Below, piece by piece: positions 31,629 through 40,320 of a stretch of 64,000 nucleotides of DNA. This DNA is from Streptomyces rapamycinicus NRRL 5491. Lineage in GTDB: Bacteria > Actinomycetota > Actinomycetes > Streptomycetales > Streptomycetaceae. The position numbers and the translations under genes are program-made. The DNA is taken from assembly GCF_024298965.1 (NCBI RefSeq), contig NZ_CP085193.1, positions 1,674,001-1,738,000 of the forward strand, in the 5' to 3' direction. Positions within the stretch are counted from its first letter, which is position 1, and each line of letters begins with the position of its first letter. The notes under the pieces are model-generated. The model did not search any database and was not told the origin of the DNA. It saw nothing but the letters and a program-made list of their open reading frames with translations.

Positions 31629-32858
31629 ATGCAAAGATCCACACGATTACGCAGTCTTCGCTCCTGCCTCGCGGCCGTCACCGCGGCCACCACGGTCGCC
31701 ACCGGCGCCCTCACCGTGAGTCTCACCACCGCGGCGCCACAGGCCGTCGCACTCGACAACGGCGTGGCCCGTACGCCCCCGATGGGCTTCAACAACTGGA
31801 ACGCCACGCACTGCGACGCCTCCTTCAACGAGTCCATGGTCAAGGGCATCGCCGACGCGTTCATCAGGCTCGGCCTCAAGGACGCCGGCTACACGTACGT
31901 CAACATCGACGACTGCTGGGCCGAGCCCACCCGGGACCCGGACGGCGATCTGGTGCCCAACCGCACCCGCTTCCCCAACGGCATCAAGGCCGTAGCGGAC
32001 TATGTGCACGCCAAGGGGCTGAAGTTCGGGATCTACACCAGCGCCGGCACCAAGACCTGCAACGCGGCCGGCGGCTTCCCGGGCGGACTGAACCACGAGA
32101 AGCAGGACGCCAAACTGTTCGCCTCCTGGGGTGTGGATTACCTCAAGTACGACAACTGCAACAACCAGGGCGTCGACGCCCAGCAGCGCTACAAGGCCAT
32201 GCGCGACGCGCTCGCCGCCACCGGCCGCCCGATCGTCTACTCGCTGTGCGAATGGGGTCAGACCAACCCCAAGGTATGGACCTGGGGCGAGCCGGTCGGC
32301 AACTCCTGGCGGACCACCGGCGACATCAGCGACAAGTGGTCCAGCATGATCGACAAGCTGCACATCAACGACGACCTCGCACAGTACGCGGGCCCCGGCC
32401 ACTGGAACGACCCCGACATGCTGGAGGTCGGCAACGGCGGGATGACCACCACCGAGTACCGCACCCACTTCAGCCTGTGGGCGATGATGGCGGCGCCGCT
32501 GCTGATCGGCAGCGACATCCGCAACGCCTCCGCCACCACCCAGTCCATCCTGAAGAACACCGACATCATCGCGCTCGACCAGGACACCCTGGGCAAGCAG
32601 GCCACCATCGTTTCCTCCAGCGGCGGAAAGACCGTGTACGCCAAGCAACTGGCGAACGGTGACCGCGCCGTGGCGCTGCTCAACGAGAACTCATCCAGCA
32701 AGACGATCTCGACGACGGCGAGCGCGATCGGTCTCGGCGGCTCCTCCTCGTACCGCCTGAAGGACCTGTGGTCGAAGGCCACCTCCACCACGAGCGGCTC
32801 GATCAGCGCCTCGGTGCCCGCGCACGGCACGGTCGTCCTCCGCGTCACCCGCGGCTGA
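31629..32858 (+). CDS. Secreted GH27 alpha-galactosidase
   Basis: This 409-residue protein has a signal peptide of about 42 residues. The GH27 barrel begins ARTPPMGFNNWN. The nucleophile is Asp at about residue 175 in YLKYDNCNN and the acid/base Asp is in WNDPDML. The C-terminal beta-sandwich runs from about residue 325 (VALLNENSSSKTI). It hydrolyses terminal alpha-galactose of galactomannan or raffinose sugars, or beta-L-arabinopyranose in some members. ATG 31629 was chosen over ATG 31623 because it has proper spacing from AGGGAG. It is the first of three collinear secreted-enzyme genes. Confidence 0.93.
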   Translation: MQRSTRLRSLRSCLAAVTAATTVATGALTVSLTTAAPQAVALDNGVARTPPMGFNNWNATHCDASFNESMVKGIADAFIRLGLKDAGYTYVNIDDCWAEPTRDPDGDLVPNRTRFPNGIKAVADYVHAKGLKFGIYTSAGTKTCNAAGGFPGGLNHEKQDAKLFASWGVDYLKYDNCNNQGVDAQQRYKAMRDALAATGRPIVYSLCEWGQTNPKVWTWGEPVGNSWRTTGDISDKWSSMIDKLHINDDLAQYAGPGHWNDPDMLEVGNGGMTTTEYRTHFSLWAMMAAPLLIGSDIRNASATTQSILKNTDIIALDQDTLGKQATIVSSSGGKTVYAKQLANGDRAVALLNENSSSKTISTTASAIGLGGSSSYRLKDLWSKATSTTSGSISASVPAHGTVVLRVTRG

Positions 32859-32862
32859 ACTG

Positions 32863-32891
32863 TTGACGCGTTAGGAACCTTTCCTTACTGT
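32863..32891 (+). promoter_or_regulatory. Promoter with embedded palindrome before lyase-like gene
   Basis: TTGACG (32863-32868) and TACTGT (32886-32891) have 17-bp spacing. The imperfect dyad TTAGGAA-CCT-TTCCTTA (32871-32887) fills the spacer and enters the -10 box, an ideal place for a repressor to block transcription. No matching site was seen at the other glycosidase genes. Confidence 0.6.
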
Positions 32892-32929
32892 CCCTCGATG
32901 TGAACAAGGATCAGACAGGAGAATCCTTG

Positions 32930-33736
32930 ATGGAGCGCCCACCGCTCTTACCGCGCACCGTCCTGACCCTCGCGGCCACGGCCGCGCTGATCGCCCCGGC
33001 CGCGGTCGTCTACGGCGCCGAGCGGTCCCCGCAGGCGCCGGCCGCGTCCTGGAGCCTCAAGTGGAACCCCGCGTCGGGGGCGAGCGTCGCTTCCGCGTTC
33101 GAGGGTGCCGAGGACGACCGCGCCGACTCCCATCCCGGCGTCACCCACATCTATCCCTACCAGGATGGTTTCCGCACTGACATCCACTACCCCAAGGACG
33201 TCGACACCAGCACCGACCGCCAGCGCCAAGAGGTCAGGGGCATGAAGCAGGACGGATCCGCCGTCAAGATCCTCAAGAACGAGACCTGGCGGATCCAGTA
33301 CCAGATGTATGTGCCGGACACCCTCGACGCGACCACCGGCTTCACCCACATCATGCAGATCAAGGTGGGGGACGTGGCCGCCCCGCTGTTCACCATGTCG
33401 CTGCACCAGCACAGCGACGGCCCGAAGGTCGAGATGCGGACGTCGGACGACGACGACAATCTCACCGAGGCCGGCGCCGCGAACATGGCGCCGGTCCAGG
33501 GCAAATGGAGCGATGTATCGGTCGAGGTCAAGGCGGCCGACTCGGGTGCGTACGCCGACTGGTCGGTGACCACCGACGGCAGAGAAGTCGCCTCGTACAA
33601 GCGCACCGGCCTGGACCTGTGGCGCGGCAAGAACTACCTGCGGCCCAAGTGGGGCATCTACCGGAGCCTGAACAGCAGCGGCCTCCAGAACACGTATCTG
33701 CTCACCCGAAACTTCAAGGCGTACAAGCTCCAGTAG
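32930..33736 (+). CDS. Secreted polysaccharide-lyase-like jelly-roll protein
   Basis: This 268-residue protein has an N-terminal signal (LTLAATAALIAPAAVVYGAE) and a single beta-jelly-roll domain with the segments QRQEVRGMKQDGS, ETWRIQYQMYVPDTLDATTGFTHIMQIK and GKNYLRPKWGIYRSL. This pattern is found in heparin-lyase-I-like and related actinobacterial secreted proteins; the substrate is uncertain and lyase activity is not proven. ATG 32930 follows CAGGAGA. The gene is 11 bp upstream of the sugar dehydrogenase and shares its transcript. Confidence 0.65.
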   Translation: MERPPLLPRTVLTLAATAALIAPAAVVYGAERSPQAPAASWSLKWNPASGASVASAFEGAEDDRADSHPGVTHIYPYQDGFRTDIHYPKDVDTSTDRQRQEVRGMKQDGSAVKILKNETWRIQYQMYVPDTLDATTGFTHIMQIKVGDVAAPLFTMSLHQHSDGPKVEMRTSDDDDNLTEAGAANMAPVQGKWSDVSVEVKAADSGAYADWSVTTDGREVASYKRTGLDLWRGKNYLRPKWGIYRSLNSSGLQNTYLLTRNFKAYKLQ

Positions 33737-33747
33737 GAGGGCGCGCG

Positions 33748-34830
33748 ATGAAGAGTCACCGGAACACCCTCGTGGCCGCGGCCGCGACCACCGCACTCGC
33801 GGCCGGGCTGCTGCTCACCCAGACCGGCGCGGGCAACGCCGCACCGGCGCGGGCCGATTCGGCTCCCTCGGACATCAAGACCGTCTCATCCGGCTGGAGC
33901 ATCCCCTGGGGGCTCAGCTGGCTGCCCGACGGCTCGGCGCTGATCACCGAGCGCGACTCGTTCAAGCTCTACAAGCTCACCCAGTCGGGCACCAGGACGC
34001 AGGTCGGCACGGTGCCCAATGTGGTGACCACGGACGGTGAGGGCGGGCTGCTGGGCATCGCGGTCTCCCCGAACTGGAACACCGACCACGCCATCTACCT
34101 GATGCACACCGCGTCCGACGGCAACCGCATCGCCCGGATGACCTACGACGGCTCCTCGCTCGGCGGCTACAAGGCGATCGTCACCGGCATCAAGAAGAAC
34201 AAGTACCACAACGGCGGACGCCTCAAGTTCGGCCCGGACGGCTATCTCTACGCCACCACCGGCGAGGCGCAGACACCCGACCTCGCCCAGGACAAGAACT
34301 CCCTCAACGGGAAGATCCTGCGGATGACCACGGACGGCAAACCCGCCCCGGGCAATCCGTTCGGCACGCTCGTCTACTCCTACGGCCACCGCAATCCGCA
34401 GGGCATCACCTGGGACCCGCAGGGCCGACTGTGGGAGGCCGAGTTCGGCAACAGCAAGTACGACGAGCTCAACCTCATCGAAGCGGGCAAGAACTACGGC
34501 TGGCCGATCTGCGAGGGCGAGTGCTCCACCTCGGGGATGACCAGCCCCAAGCGCCAGTGGGCGACCGGCGACGCCTCGCCCAGCGGGGTCACCTACGCCG
34601 ACGGCGCGATGTACCTGGCCGCGCTGCGCGGGGAGCGGCTGTGGCGGATCCCGGTGGACGGCACGAGCGCGGGCACCCCGAAGGCGTACTACACCAGCTC
34701 CTACGGGCGGCTGCGCACCGTGGAGACCGTGCCGGGCAAGAACACCCTGTGGCTGTCCACGACGAACGCGGACAACAACGGCGGGGAGCCGGACGGCGCG
34801 GACAAGGTCTTCCAGGTCGAGTTGAAGTAG
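33748..34830 (+). CDS. Secreted PQQ-dependent sugar dehydrogenase (GSDH/sorbosone type)
   Basis: This 360-residue protein has a signal peptide of about 34 residues. The rest is a six-bladed beta-propeller of the soluble glucose dehydrogenase family: WSIPWGLSWLPDGSALITER, EGGLLGIAVSPNW, NGGRLKFGPDGYLYATTGE, and YGHRNPQGITWDPQGRLWEAEFG, regions that hold PQQ-contacting Arg and His in characterised relatives. It would oxidise aldoses to lactones outside the cell using PQQ and calcium. ATG 33748 follows GGAGG. Its closeness to pqqABCDE supports genuine PQQ use rather than a PQQ-independent homologue. Confidence 0.88.
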   Translation: MKSHRNTLVAAAATTALAAGLLLTQTGAGNAAPARADSAPSDIKTVSSGWSIPWGLSWLPDGSALITERDSFKLYKLTQSGTRTQVGTVPNVVTTDGEGGLLGIAVSPNWNTDHAIYLMHTASDGNRIARMTYDGSSLGGYKAIVTGIKKNKYHNGGRLKFGPDGYLYATTGEAQTPDLAQDKNSLNGKILRMTTDGKPAPGNPFGTLVYSYGHRNPQGITWDPQGRLWEAEFGNSKYDELNLIEAGKNYGWPICEGECSTSGMTSPKRQWATGDASPSGVTYADGAMYLAALRGERLWRIPVDGTSAGTPKAYYTSSYGRLRTVETVPGKNTLWLSTTNADNNGGEPDGADKVFQVELK

Positions 34831-34845
34831 CGCCTTCGCGGGTGG

Positions 34846-34878
34846 GTACGGTCGCGGTCCGCCGGACCGCGACCGTAC
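34846..34878. terminator. Strong bidirectional terminator
   Basis: GTACGGTCGCGGTCC (34846-34860) pairs perfectly with GGACCGCGACCGTAC (34864-34878) around GCC. The 15-bp stem separates the convergent sugar dehydrogenase and GH105 genes. Confidence 0.9.
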
Positions 34879-34885
34879 GCCCGTG

Positions 34886-36031
34886 TCAGTGCGCGAGCCG
34901 CTCGTTCATCAGCAGGAAGGCGCCCAGACCGTGGAGGTCGTTCGTATTGCGCTTGCGGCCGAGGTAGTAGGCCAGGTCCCCGACGTTGGTGCCCTCGCTG
35001 ATGTCGGTGATGTTCGTCAGCCCGTCGGAGCCGACCGACACCTTCTTCAGCACGCCCTGATAGCCCCTGCGGACCGCCGAGGCGTAGCCGCCGCCGCTGA
35101 TCCAGCCGTGTTCCAGGGCGGCGTGCAGCATCAGGGTGTACATGCTGGAGGCGGAGGTCTCGGTCCAGTTGCCGGGGTCGCTCGACTTGTCGACGACCTG
35201 GAACCAGCGGCCGGTGGCCGGGTCCTGGTAGCGCGTGAAGCCCTTCGCCAAGTGCCTTATGTTGCCGATCAGTTCGGCGCGGCGCGGGTGTTTCGCGGGG
35301 AGCAGTTCCAGCACCTCGATGTGGGTCATCGCGGTCCAGCCGATGGCCCGTGCCCAGAAGTGGGCGGAGGTGCCGGTGGTGGGGTCGGGCTTCCAGGGGG
35401 CGTCGCCGTCGGCGTCGTAGGCGTGGTAGATCAGCCCGTTGGCCGCCTTGAGGTGGCGGAAGTACACCGAGAGGTTCCTGGTGACCTCCTCGTACGCGAA
35501 CGTCTCGTCGCCGTAGGCGATGCCGTAGCGCAGCAGGAACGGCTGGGCCATGAAGACCCCGTCGCCCCACAGTTCGTTGGTCTTGCCGGTGGCGTGCCAC
35601 ATCCCGCCGTCGGCGGTGCGCGGATAGGTGGTGATCCGGTCCCGGATCTGGTCGGCGGCGGTCCGGTAGCGCGGATCGCCGGTCTCCTGGTGGAGGATCA
35701 GCAGCAGATTGCCGGACTGCATCGCGTCCAGGTTGTCGAAGGTCCGGCTCATATGGCCGTCGGCGTCGACGAAGTTGTCCACCCACCCCTTGATGTACGC
35801 CAGGTACGAGGGCTCCTTGACCCGCTGGTAGACGCGGTAGGCGCCGAGCAGGAAGAGACCTTGGGTGTAGCCCCAGCCGCCGAGGGTCTTGGGGTCCGGT
35901 TTGCGGGCGATGGTGGAGTCCACCACCGCCCGGGACCAGTCGGCGGGCGCCGCGCCGGCGCCCGCCGTCGGGAGGAGAAGGCCGCCGGTGATGCCCAGTG
36001 TGCTCGTGAGCAGGGTTCTGCGACTGACCAC
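34886..36031 (-). CDS. Secreted GH88/GH105 unsaturated glucuronyl/rhamnogalacturonyl hydrolase
   Basis: This 381-residue protein starts at GTG 36031 with a twin-arginine-type leader (SRRTLLTSTLGITGG). The (alpha/alpha)6 barrel includes GGWGYTQGLFLLGAYRVYQ, NLDAMQSGNLLLIL and WGDGVFMAQPFLLRYG, where the Asp residues correspond to the catalytic site of unsaturated uronyl hydrolases. It removes the delta-4,5 unsaturated uronic acid left by polysaccharide lyases, which fits the lyase-like protein at 32930. Its promoter must lie in the 3' end of the DadA-like gene, because only 27 bp separate them. Confidence 0.88.
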   Translation of the reverse strand: MVSRRTLLTSTLGITGGLLLPTAGAGAAPADWSRAVVDSTIARKPDPKTLGGWGYTQGLFLLGAYRVYQRVKEPSYLAYIKGWVDNFVDADGHMSRTFDNLDAMQSGNLLLILHQETGDPRYRTAADQIRDRITTYPRTADGGMWHATGKTNELWGDGVFMAQPFLLRYGIAYGDETFAYEEVTRNLSVYFRHLKAANGLIYHAYDADGDAPWKPDPTTGTSAHFWARAIGWTAMTHIEVLELLPAKHPRRAELIGNIRHLAKGFTRYQDPATGRWFQVVDKSSDPGNWTETSASSMYTLMLHAALEHGWISGGGYASAVRRGYQGVLKKVSVGSDGLTNITDISEGTNVGDLAYYLGRKRNTNDLHGLGAFLLMNERLAH

Positions 36032-36058
36032 TGCAAGCTCCTTGGGTGTCAGGGCGCT

Positions 36059-37345
36059 TCAATGAGCGCCATGTACACACCAAGAGTACCGACGAATGCT
36101 CCGTACCGGGGCGAAAGTGGAGGAAAGCCCAGGATCCGCCGTCCCCGTCAGCAGTCCGGCCACCAGCCGGCCGGTGGCGGGCGCGAGCATCAGCCCGAGC
36201 ATGTTGTGGCCGGTGGCCAGCAGCACCCGGGGGTGGCCCGGCACCGGGCCGATCAGCGGCAGCCCGTCGGGGGTCATGGGCCGCGGCCCCACCCACTCCT
36301 CCTGGCGGTCGTCCCAGTCCGCATGGCGCAGATACGGGCGCGCGGCGGCCACGATGGCCTCGATGCGCCGCTGCCGGAACCGGTCGGCGTCGCGCTCGAA
36401 CTCCATCGTCCCGGCGACCCGGACCCGCTTGCCCATCGGCGTGAGCACCACCTTGGCCGCGCCGAGGTGGACCAGGCGGGAGGGCGGCGGTTCGGCCGCC
36501 ACCGAGAAGCTGTAGCCCTTGCCCGCCACCAGGTCGACGTCCTTGCCGAGCCCCCGCACCAGCTCCCGCGAGCCGATGCCCGCCGCGATGACCACCGTGT
36601 CGGCGCGGAAGGTGCCCGCCGAGGTCCGGACCTCGGTCCGGCCGGAGCGGTCCACGATGGATGAGACACGCGCGCCCTCGACCAGCTCCACCCCGTCGCT
36701 CCGCAGCCGCTCGGCGAGCCGGTCCACGAAGAGCGAGGGGTCCAGGGACCACTGACGCTCCACCACGAACCCCGCCCGCGCGCCCTCGGTGAGCGACGGC
36801 TCCGCCGCCGCGAGGCGGGCTCCCTCCAGCACACCACCGGGCGCGATGGGCGCGTCCAGCCGGCGGAAGGCGGCGAGCGCCTCGGCGGCGTACTCCCGGG
36901 AGGGGAAGGCGAACAGGAAGCCGTCCTTGTGCGCCGCCCCGTCCACACCGGCCGCCTCCAGTTCCTCGAAGAGCCCGAAGGTGCCCCTCGCGAGGGCGCC
37001 GAGGGCGGCGGCCCCCCGCGCATACTGGCGCGAAGTGGCCCGCATCCCGAACCGGACCAGGAACCGCAGCAGTTCGGCACCGGCCGGGGGGTGGATCGCC
37101 AGCGCGCCGTCCCGGCGGTGCAGCCCGCGCAGCGCCGTACCGATGACACCGGGCGCGGCCAGCGGTTCGACCAGGTCGGGGCAGACCTCCCCGGCGTTGC
37201 CGCGGGACGCGCCGCTGCCCAGCCGGTCGCGCTCGATGACGGTCACCCGCAGCCCGGCGCCACTGAGGTAGTGGGCACAGGCCAGGCCGACTACTCCGCC
37301 GCCGACGATCGTGACCGTGGCGGGCGGGGTGTCCGGAAAGGTCAT
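36059..37345 (-). CDS. DadA-like FAD amino-acid/amine oxidoreductase
   Basis: This 428-residue flavoprotein has the N-terminal dinucleotide fold TIVGGGVVGLACAHYLSGAG, then GASRGNAGEVCPDLVEP typical of D-amino-acid dehydrogenases, and a C-terminal FAD motif GPRPMTPDGLPLIGPVPGHPRVLLATGHNMLGL. It oxidises the C-N bond of a D-amino acid or of a gamma-glutamyl amine; context with a glutamine-synthetase-like ligase makes the latter worth considering. It overlaps the MFS gene by ATGA and is its co-transcribed second gene. Confidence 0.87.
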   Translation of the reverse strand: MTFPDTPPATVTIVGGGVVGLACAHYLSGAGLRVTVIERDRLGSGASRGNAGEVCPDLVEPLAAPGVIGTALRGLHRRDGALAIHPPAGAELLRFLVRFGMRATSRQYARGAAALGALARGTFGLFEELEAAGVDGAAHKDGFLFAFPSREYAAEALAAFRRLDAPIAPGGVLEGARLAAAEPSLTEGARAGFVVERQWSLDPSLFVDRLAERLRSDGVELVEGARVSSIVDRSGRTEVRTSAGTFRADTVVIAAGIGSRELVRGLGKDVDLVAGKGYSFSVAAEPPPSRLVHLGAAKVVLTPMGKRVRVAGTMEFERDADRFRQRRIEAIVAAARPYLRHADWDDRQEEWVGPRPMTPDGLPLIGPVPGHPRVLLATGHNMLGLMLAPATGRLVAGLLTGTADPGLSSTFAPVRSIRRYSWCVHGAH

Positions 37346-38739
37346 GAGGGCTCCTTCACCGCGGGGGACGGTGGGGTCGAAGAGGTGTCACGGCGGGCAC
37401 GCGGCCCCCCGCGGGGGCTGTGGTCCGTATCCGCCGCGCTGGCGTCGGCGAGGGTGAGCCCGCTGGTCTCCGGGGCGAGGACGTACGACGTTCCCCAGCC
37501 GATGGCGCAGATCACCGCGCCGAGGAGCATGGCCAGCCGGGTGCTGTGGTCGAGGACGACGGGCGCTCCCCAGGTGCCGATGGCGGCGCCGACCCGGCTG
37601 ATGCCGGTGGCGAAGCCGTTGGCGGTGGCCCGGACCCCGGTCGGGAACAGCTCGGAGGGGTAGACGGCCTGGAGGCACTGGCTGGAGAAGCACGCCACCC
37701 CGAAGGCCGCGAAGAGGACGATCACGACGGCCGGTGAGGGGTGGGCGAGGGCGGCGAGGCCGAGCAGGGGGATCGCGGAGAGGCCGAAGCTCCACAGGAG
37801 CAGGGTGCGCCGCCCCTTGTTGATGACCAGGATCCCCGAGAGCGAACCGACCACGAAGAAGATCTGCACCACGACCGAGCCGAGGTAGGAGTCGTTACCG
37901 TCGGCCAGTCCGAAGGAGGACAGGATGGTGGGTTCGTAGGTGGTGATGGCGTAGATCGGCAGCAGCTGACACGCCCAGAAGACGCTGACGAAAACGGTCC
38001 GCCGCAGATAGGCGCCGCGGAAGATGTCGCCGTAGCGGGTGCGCGAGGCGGTGTCGGCCTCCAGGTCGTCCAGGCTCGCGTCCGGGCCGAGCATCTGCTT
38101 CAGCACGGCCTCCGCCTCCTGGCCGCGGCCCTTGCTGAGCAGCCAGCGCGGGGACTCGGGGGTGCCGAAGCGCAGCAGGAGGATGAGGACGGCGGGTATC
38201 GCACTGCTCGCGAGCATCCAGCGCCAGTCGTCGTGGCCGGAGGACAGCATCGCCCAGCCGACGACGTACGCGACGGCGGCGCCGACCGACCACATGGTGA
38301 CCATGATGACCAGCAGCGGTCCCCGGGAGTCGCGCGGCGCGAACTCGGAGGCGATGGTGCCCGCGATCGCGAAGTCGGCACCGATGGCGATGCCCATGAG
38401 GAAGCGCAACACGGTGAGCTGCCAGGGATCGGTGACGAAGAACTGGGCCGCGGAGAGCAGGATGAAGGCGGCGATGTCGAAGAGATAGACCTTCTGCCGC
38501 CCGACCCGGTCGGTGACATAGCCGAAGACCAAGCCACCGGCGAACATGCCGACCAGGGAGGCCGAGCCGACCACTCCGGCGTCGAAGGAGTTGAGGTGGT
38601 AGTCGGCGGTGAGGAGCGGAAGCGCGACGCCGACGATGCTGAGGATGTAGCCGTCGCAGAACTCGCCGCCGCCTGCGTACAGCGTGATGAGCCAGTGAGT
38701 GCGGGTGGGACGGGACTTCTCCAGGGATGCTGTGCTCAT
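37342..38739 (-). CDS. MFS transporter (sugar-porter/AAHS-like)
   Basis: This 465-residue membrane protein has twelve helices and both conserved loops, FGYVTDRVGRQKVYLFD and VINKGRRTLLLWSFG. PESPRWLLSKGR in the central loop and YPSELFPTGVRATANGFATG are sugar-porter-type signatures, yet members of this group also carry aromatic acids and amines. ATG 38739 follows AGGAGA. It is the first gene of a two-gene operon with the DadA-like oxidase and is divergent from the CdaR-type gene, its likely regulator. The cargo is probably the oxidase substrate. Confidence 0.88.
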   Translation of the reverse strand: MSTASLEKSRPTRTHWLITLYAGGGEFCDGYILSIVGVALPLLTADYHLNSFDAGVVGSASLVGMFAGGLVFGYVTDRVGRQKVYLFDIAAFILLSAAQFFVTDPWQLTVLRFLMGIAIGADFAIAGTIASEFAPRDSRGPLLVIMVTMWSVGAAVAYVVGWAMLSSGHDDWRWMLASSAIPAVLILLLRFGTPESPRWLLSKGRGQEAEAVLKQMLGPDASLDDLEADTASRTRYGDIFRGAYLRRTVFVSVFWACQLLPIYAITTYEPTILSSFGLADGNDSYLGSVVVQIFFVVGSLSGILVINKGRRTLLLWSFGLSAIPLLGLAALAHPSPAVVIVLFAAFGVACFSSQCLQAVYPSELFPTGVRATANGFATGISRVGAAIGTWGAPVVLDHSTRLAMLLGAVICAIGWGTSYVLAPETSGLTLADASAADTDHSPRGGPRARRDTSSTPPSPAVKEPS

Positions 38740-38906
38740 GGCCGTCTCCTGAGGAGGGCTCCTGGGGAGGAGGGGACGGATGGCCGGGCGGTGCGGGGCG
38801 CCCGGTGGTGTTGACGGAAGACGGTAGGCAGCGACGAGCTCCCGGTCATCGTTCGAAACGTACGAAGACATCGACCCGAGAACGGTCACGTCTGTACGAT
38901 CCGCCC

Positions 38907-40121
38907 ATGGACCACCTTGGCGGCCCGCTCGGCAGCCCTCCCGTACTGACGCCGGAGCTGGCGCAGGAGATCGCCCGCGACATCGGGCGGATCACCGGTT
39001 TCAATGTACTGATCACCGATCCCGGGGCGGTCGTCATCGGCTGTGGCGACCTCGCGCGCGTCGGCACCGTCCACGAGGCGTCCCTTGAGGTGGTGCGCAC
39101 CGGGCGGCCCGCCACCCACAGCGCCGAGCAGGCGGGCCGGATGCGGGGCGTACGGCCCGGGATGAGCCTGCCGATCACCGTCGGGGAGGAGGTGATCGGC
39201 ACCGTCTGTCTGACCGGGGTGCCCGAGGAGGTGCACCGCTTCGGCCTGGTGGTGCGGCGGCAGACCGAGATCCTGCTGGAGGAGGCGGCGCTGCTGCGCT
39301 CGCGGATGCTCCATGAGCGGGCGGTCGACGACTTCGTCCGGGACATCGCGCTCTACGACCCCGAGGTGGTCGGCCCGGAGGCGGTGGCCGCCCGCGCGGT
39401 CGAGCTGGGGCTTATCCCCGGGGTGGCCCGGAGCGCGGTACTGCTGGAGGTGCGTTCGGCGGGCGCACCGGACCTGGCGGACGAGGGCCCCGCGCCGGTG
39501 TCCCGGCTGACGGTGCTGCGGACGGTGCGGGAGGTGTTCCGCGACCGCCAGGACGTGGCGGGCGAACAGACCGCGGGACGGTACGCGGTGCTGGCCGCCG
39601 CGCACGAGGGGCGCGCGGCCCCGGAGCGGCTTCCCGAACGGTGTGAGCACCTGCTGGCGCTGCTCGCGGAGCGCCATGGTCTGGACGGCCGGATGGCCGT
39701 CGGCGAGCCGGCGGCCGGGGCGACCGGGATGCACGACTCCTATCGCGACGCGGCGACGGCGCTGCGCACCGGACCGGCGGTCTTCCCCGGCGAGCGGGTC
39801 TTCATCGCCTCGGAGCTGCGGGTGCCGCAGCTGCTCGGCTCGATACCGCCCCACGACCGGGCCCGGTTCACCGAGGCGGTGCTGGGGCGGCTGCGCGAGC
39901 AGCCGGACTGGCCGACGCTGCGGGAGACGCTGATCGGCTGGGCGGAAGGCGGCCTGTCGCTGGTCCGGGTCGCCGAGCGGCTGCACATCCACCGGAACAC
40001 CCTGCTGTACCGGCTGGAGAAGATCGGGAAGTTGTCGGGCCGCCGGGTGCGCGAGCCCGGTCAGGCCATCGAGATGTATCTCGCCTCCCTCACCGACACC
40101 CTCCGGGAGGGGGTCAGGTGA
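38907..40121 (+). CDS. CdaR/PucR-type transcriptional regulator
   Basis: This 404-residue protein has an N-terminal sugar-diacid-recognition-type domain (LTPELAQEIARDIGRITGFNVLITD, HRFGLVVRRQTEILLEEA) and a C-terminal PucR-type helix-turn-helix (GGLSLVRVAERLHIHRNTLLYRLEKIG, residues about 350-380). A TACGAT -10-like box ends 6 bp before ATG 38907, so the transcript may be leaderless. It lies between the MFS/oxidase operon and the ligase/amidohydrolase pair and is the obvious regulator of both. The ligand is unknown. Confidence 0.9.
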   Translation: MDHLGGPLGSPPVLTPELAQEIARDIGRITGFNVLITDPGAVVIGCGDLARVGTVHEASLEVVRTGRPATHSAEQAGRMRGVRPGMSLPITVGEEVIGTVCLTGVPEEVHRFGLVVRRQTEILLEEAALLRSRMLHERAVDDFVRDIALYDPEVVGPEAVAARAVELGLIPGVARSAVLLEVRSAGAPDLADEGPAPVSRLTVLRTVREVFRDRQDVAGEQTAGRYAVLAAAHEGRAAPERLPERCEHLLALLAERHGLDGRMAVGEPAAGATGMHDSYRDAATALRTGPAVFPGERVFIASELRVPQLLGSIPPHDRARFTEAVLGRLREQPDWPTLRETLIGWAEGGLSLVRVAERLHIHRNTLLYRLEKIGKLSGRRVREPGQAIEMYLASLTDTLREGVR

Positions 40122-40320
40122 CGTAGGCCGTCTCCGCTACGTGGCCGAAACCGGACGCCTCGGCGGGCGGGCCGACCCCCTCGACGCCCCGGCCGGTCGT
40201 GTCAACCACCGACCGGCATAAGCCACCGTCACACCCCGTATGCGATCGGGACAATGCGTCACCACCAAACCGTCCGCAGGCAATAGTCTCGGCGTACAGG
40301 ACGTGGCTGAGGAGGCGCCC

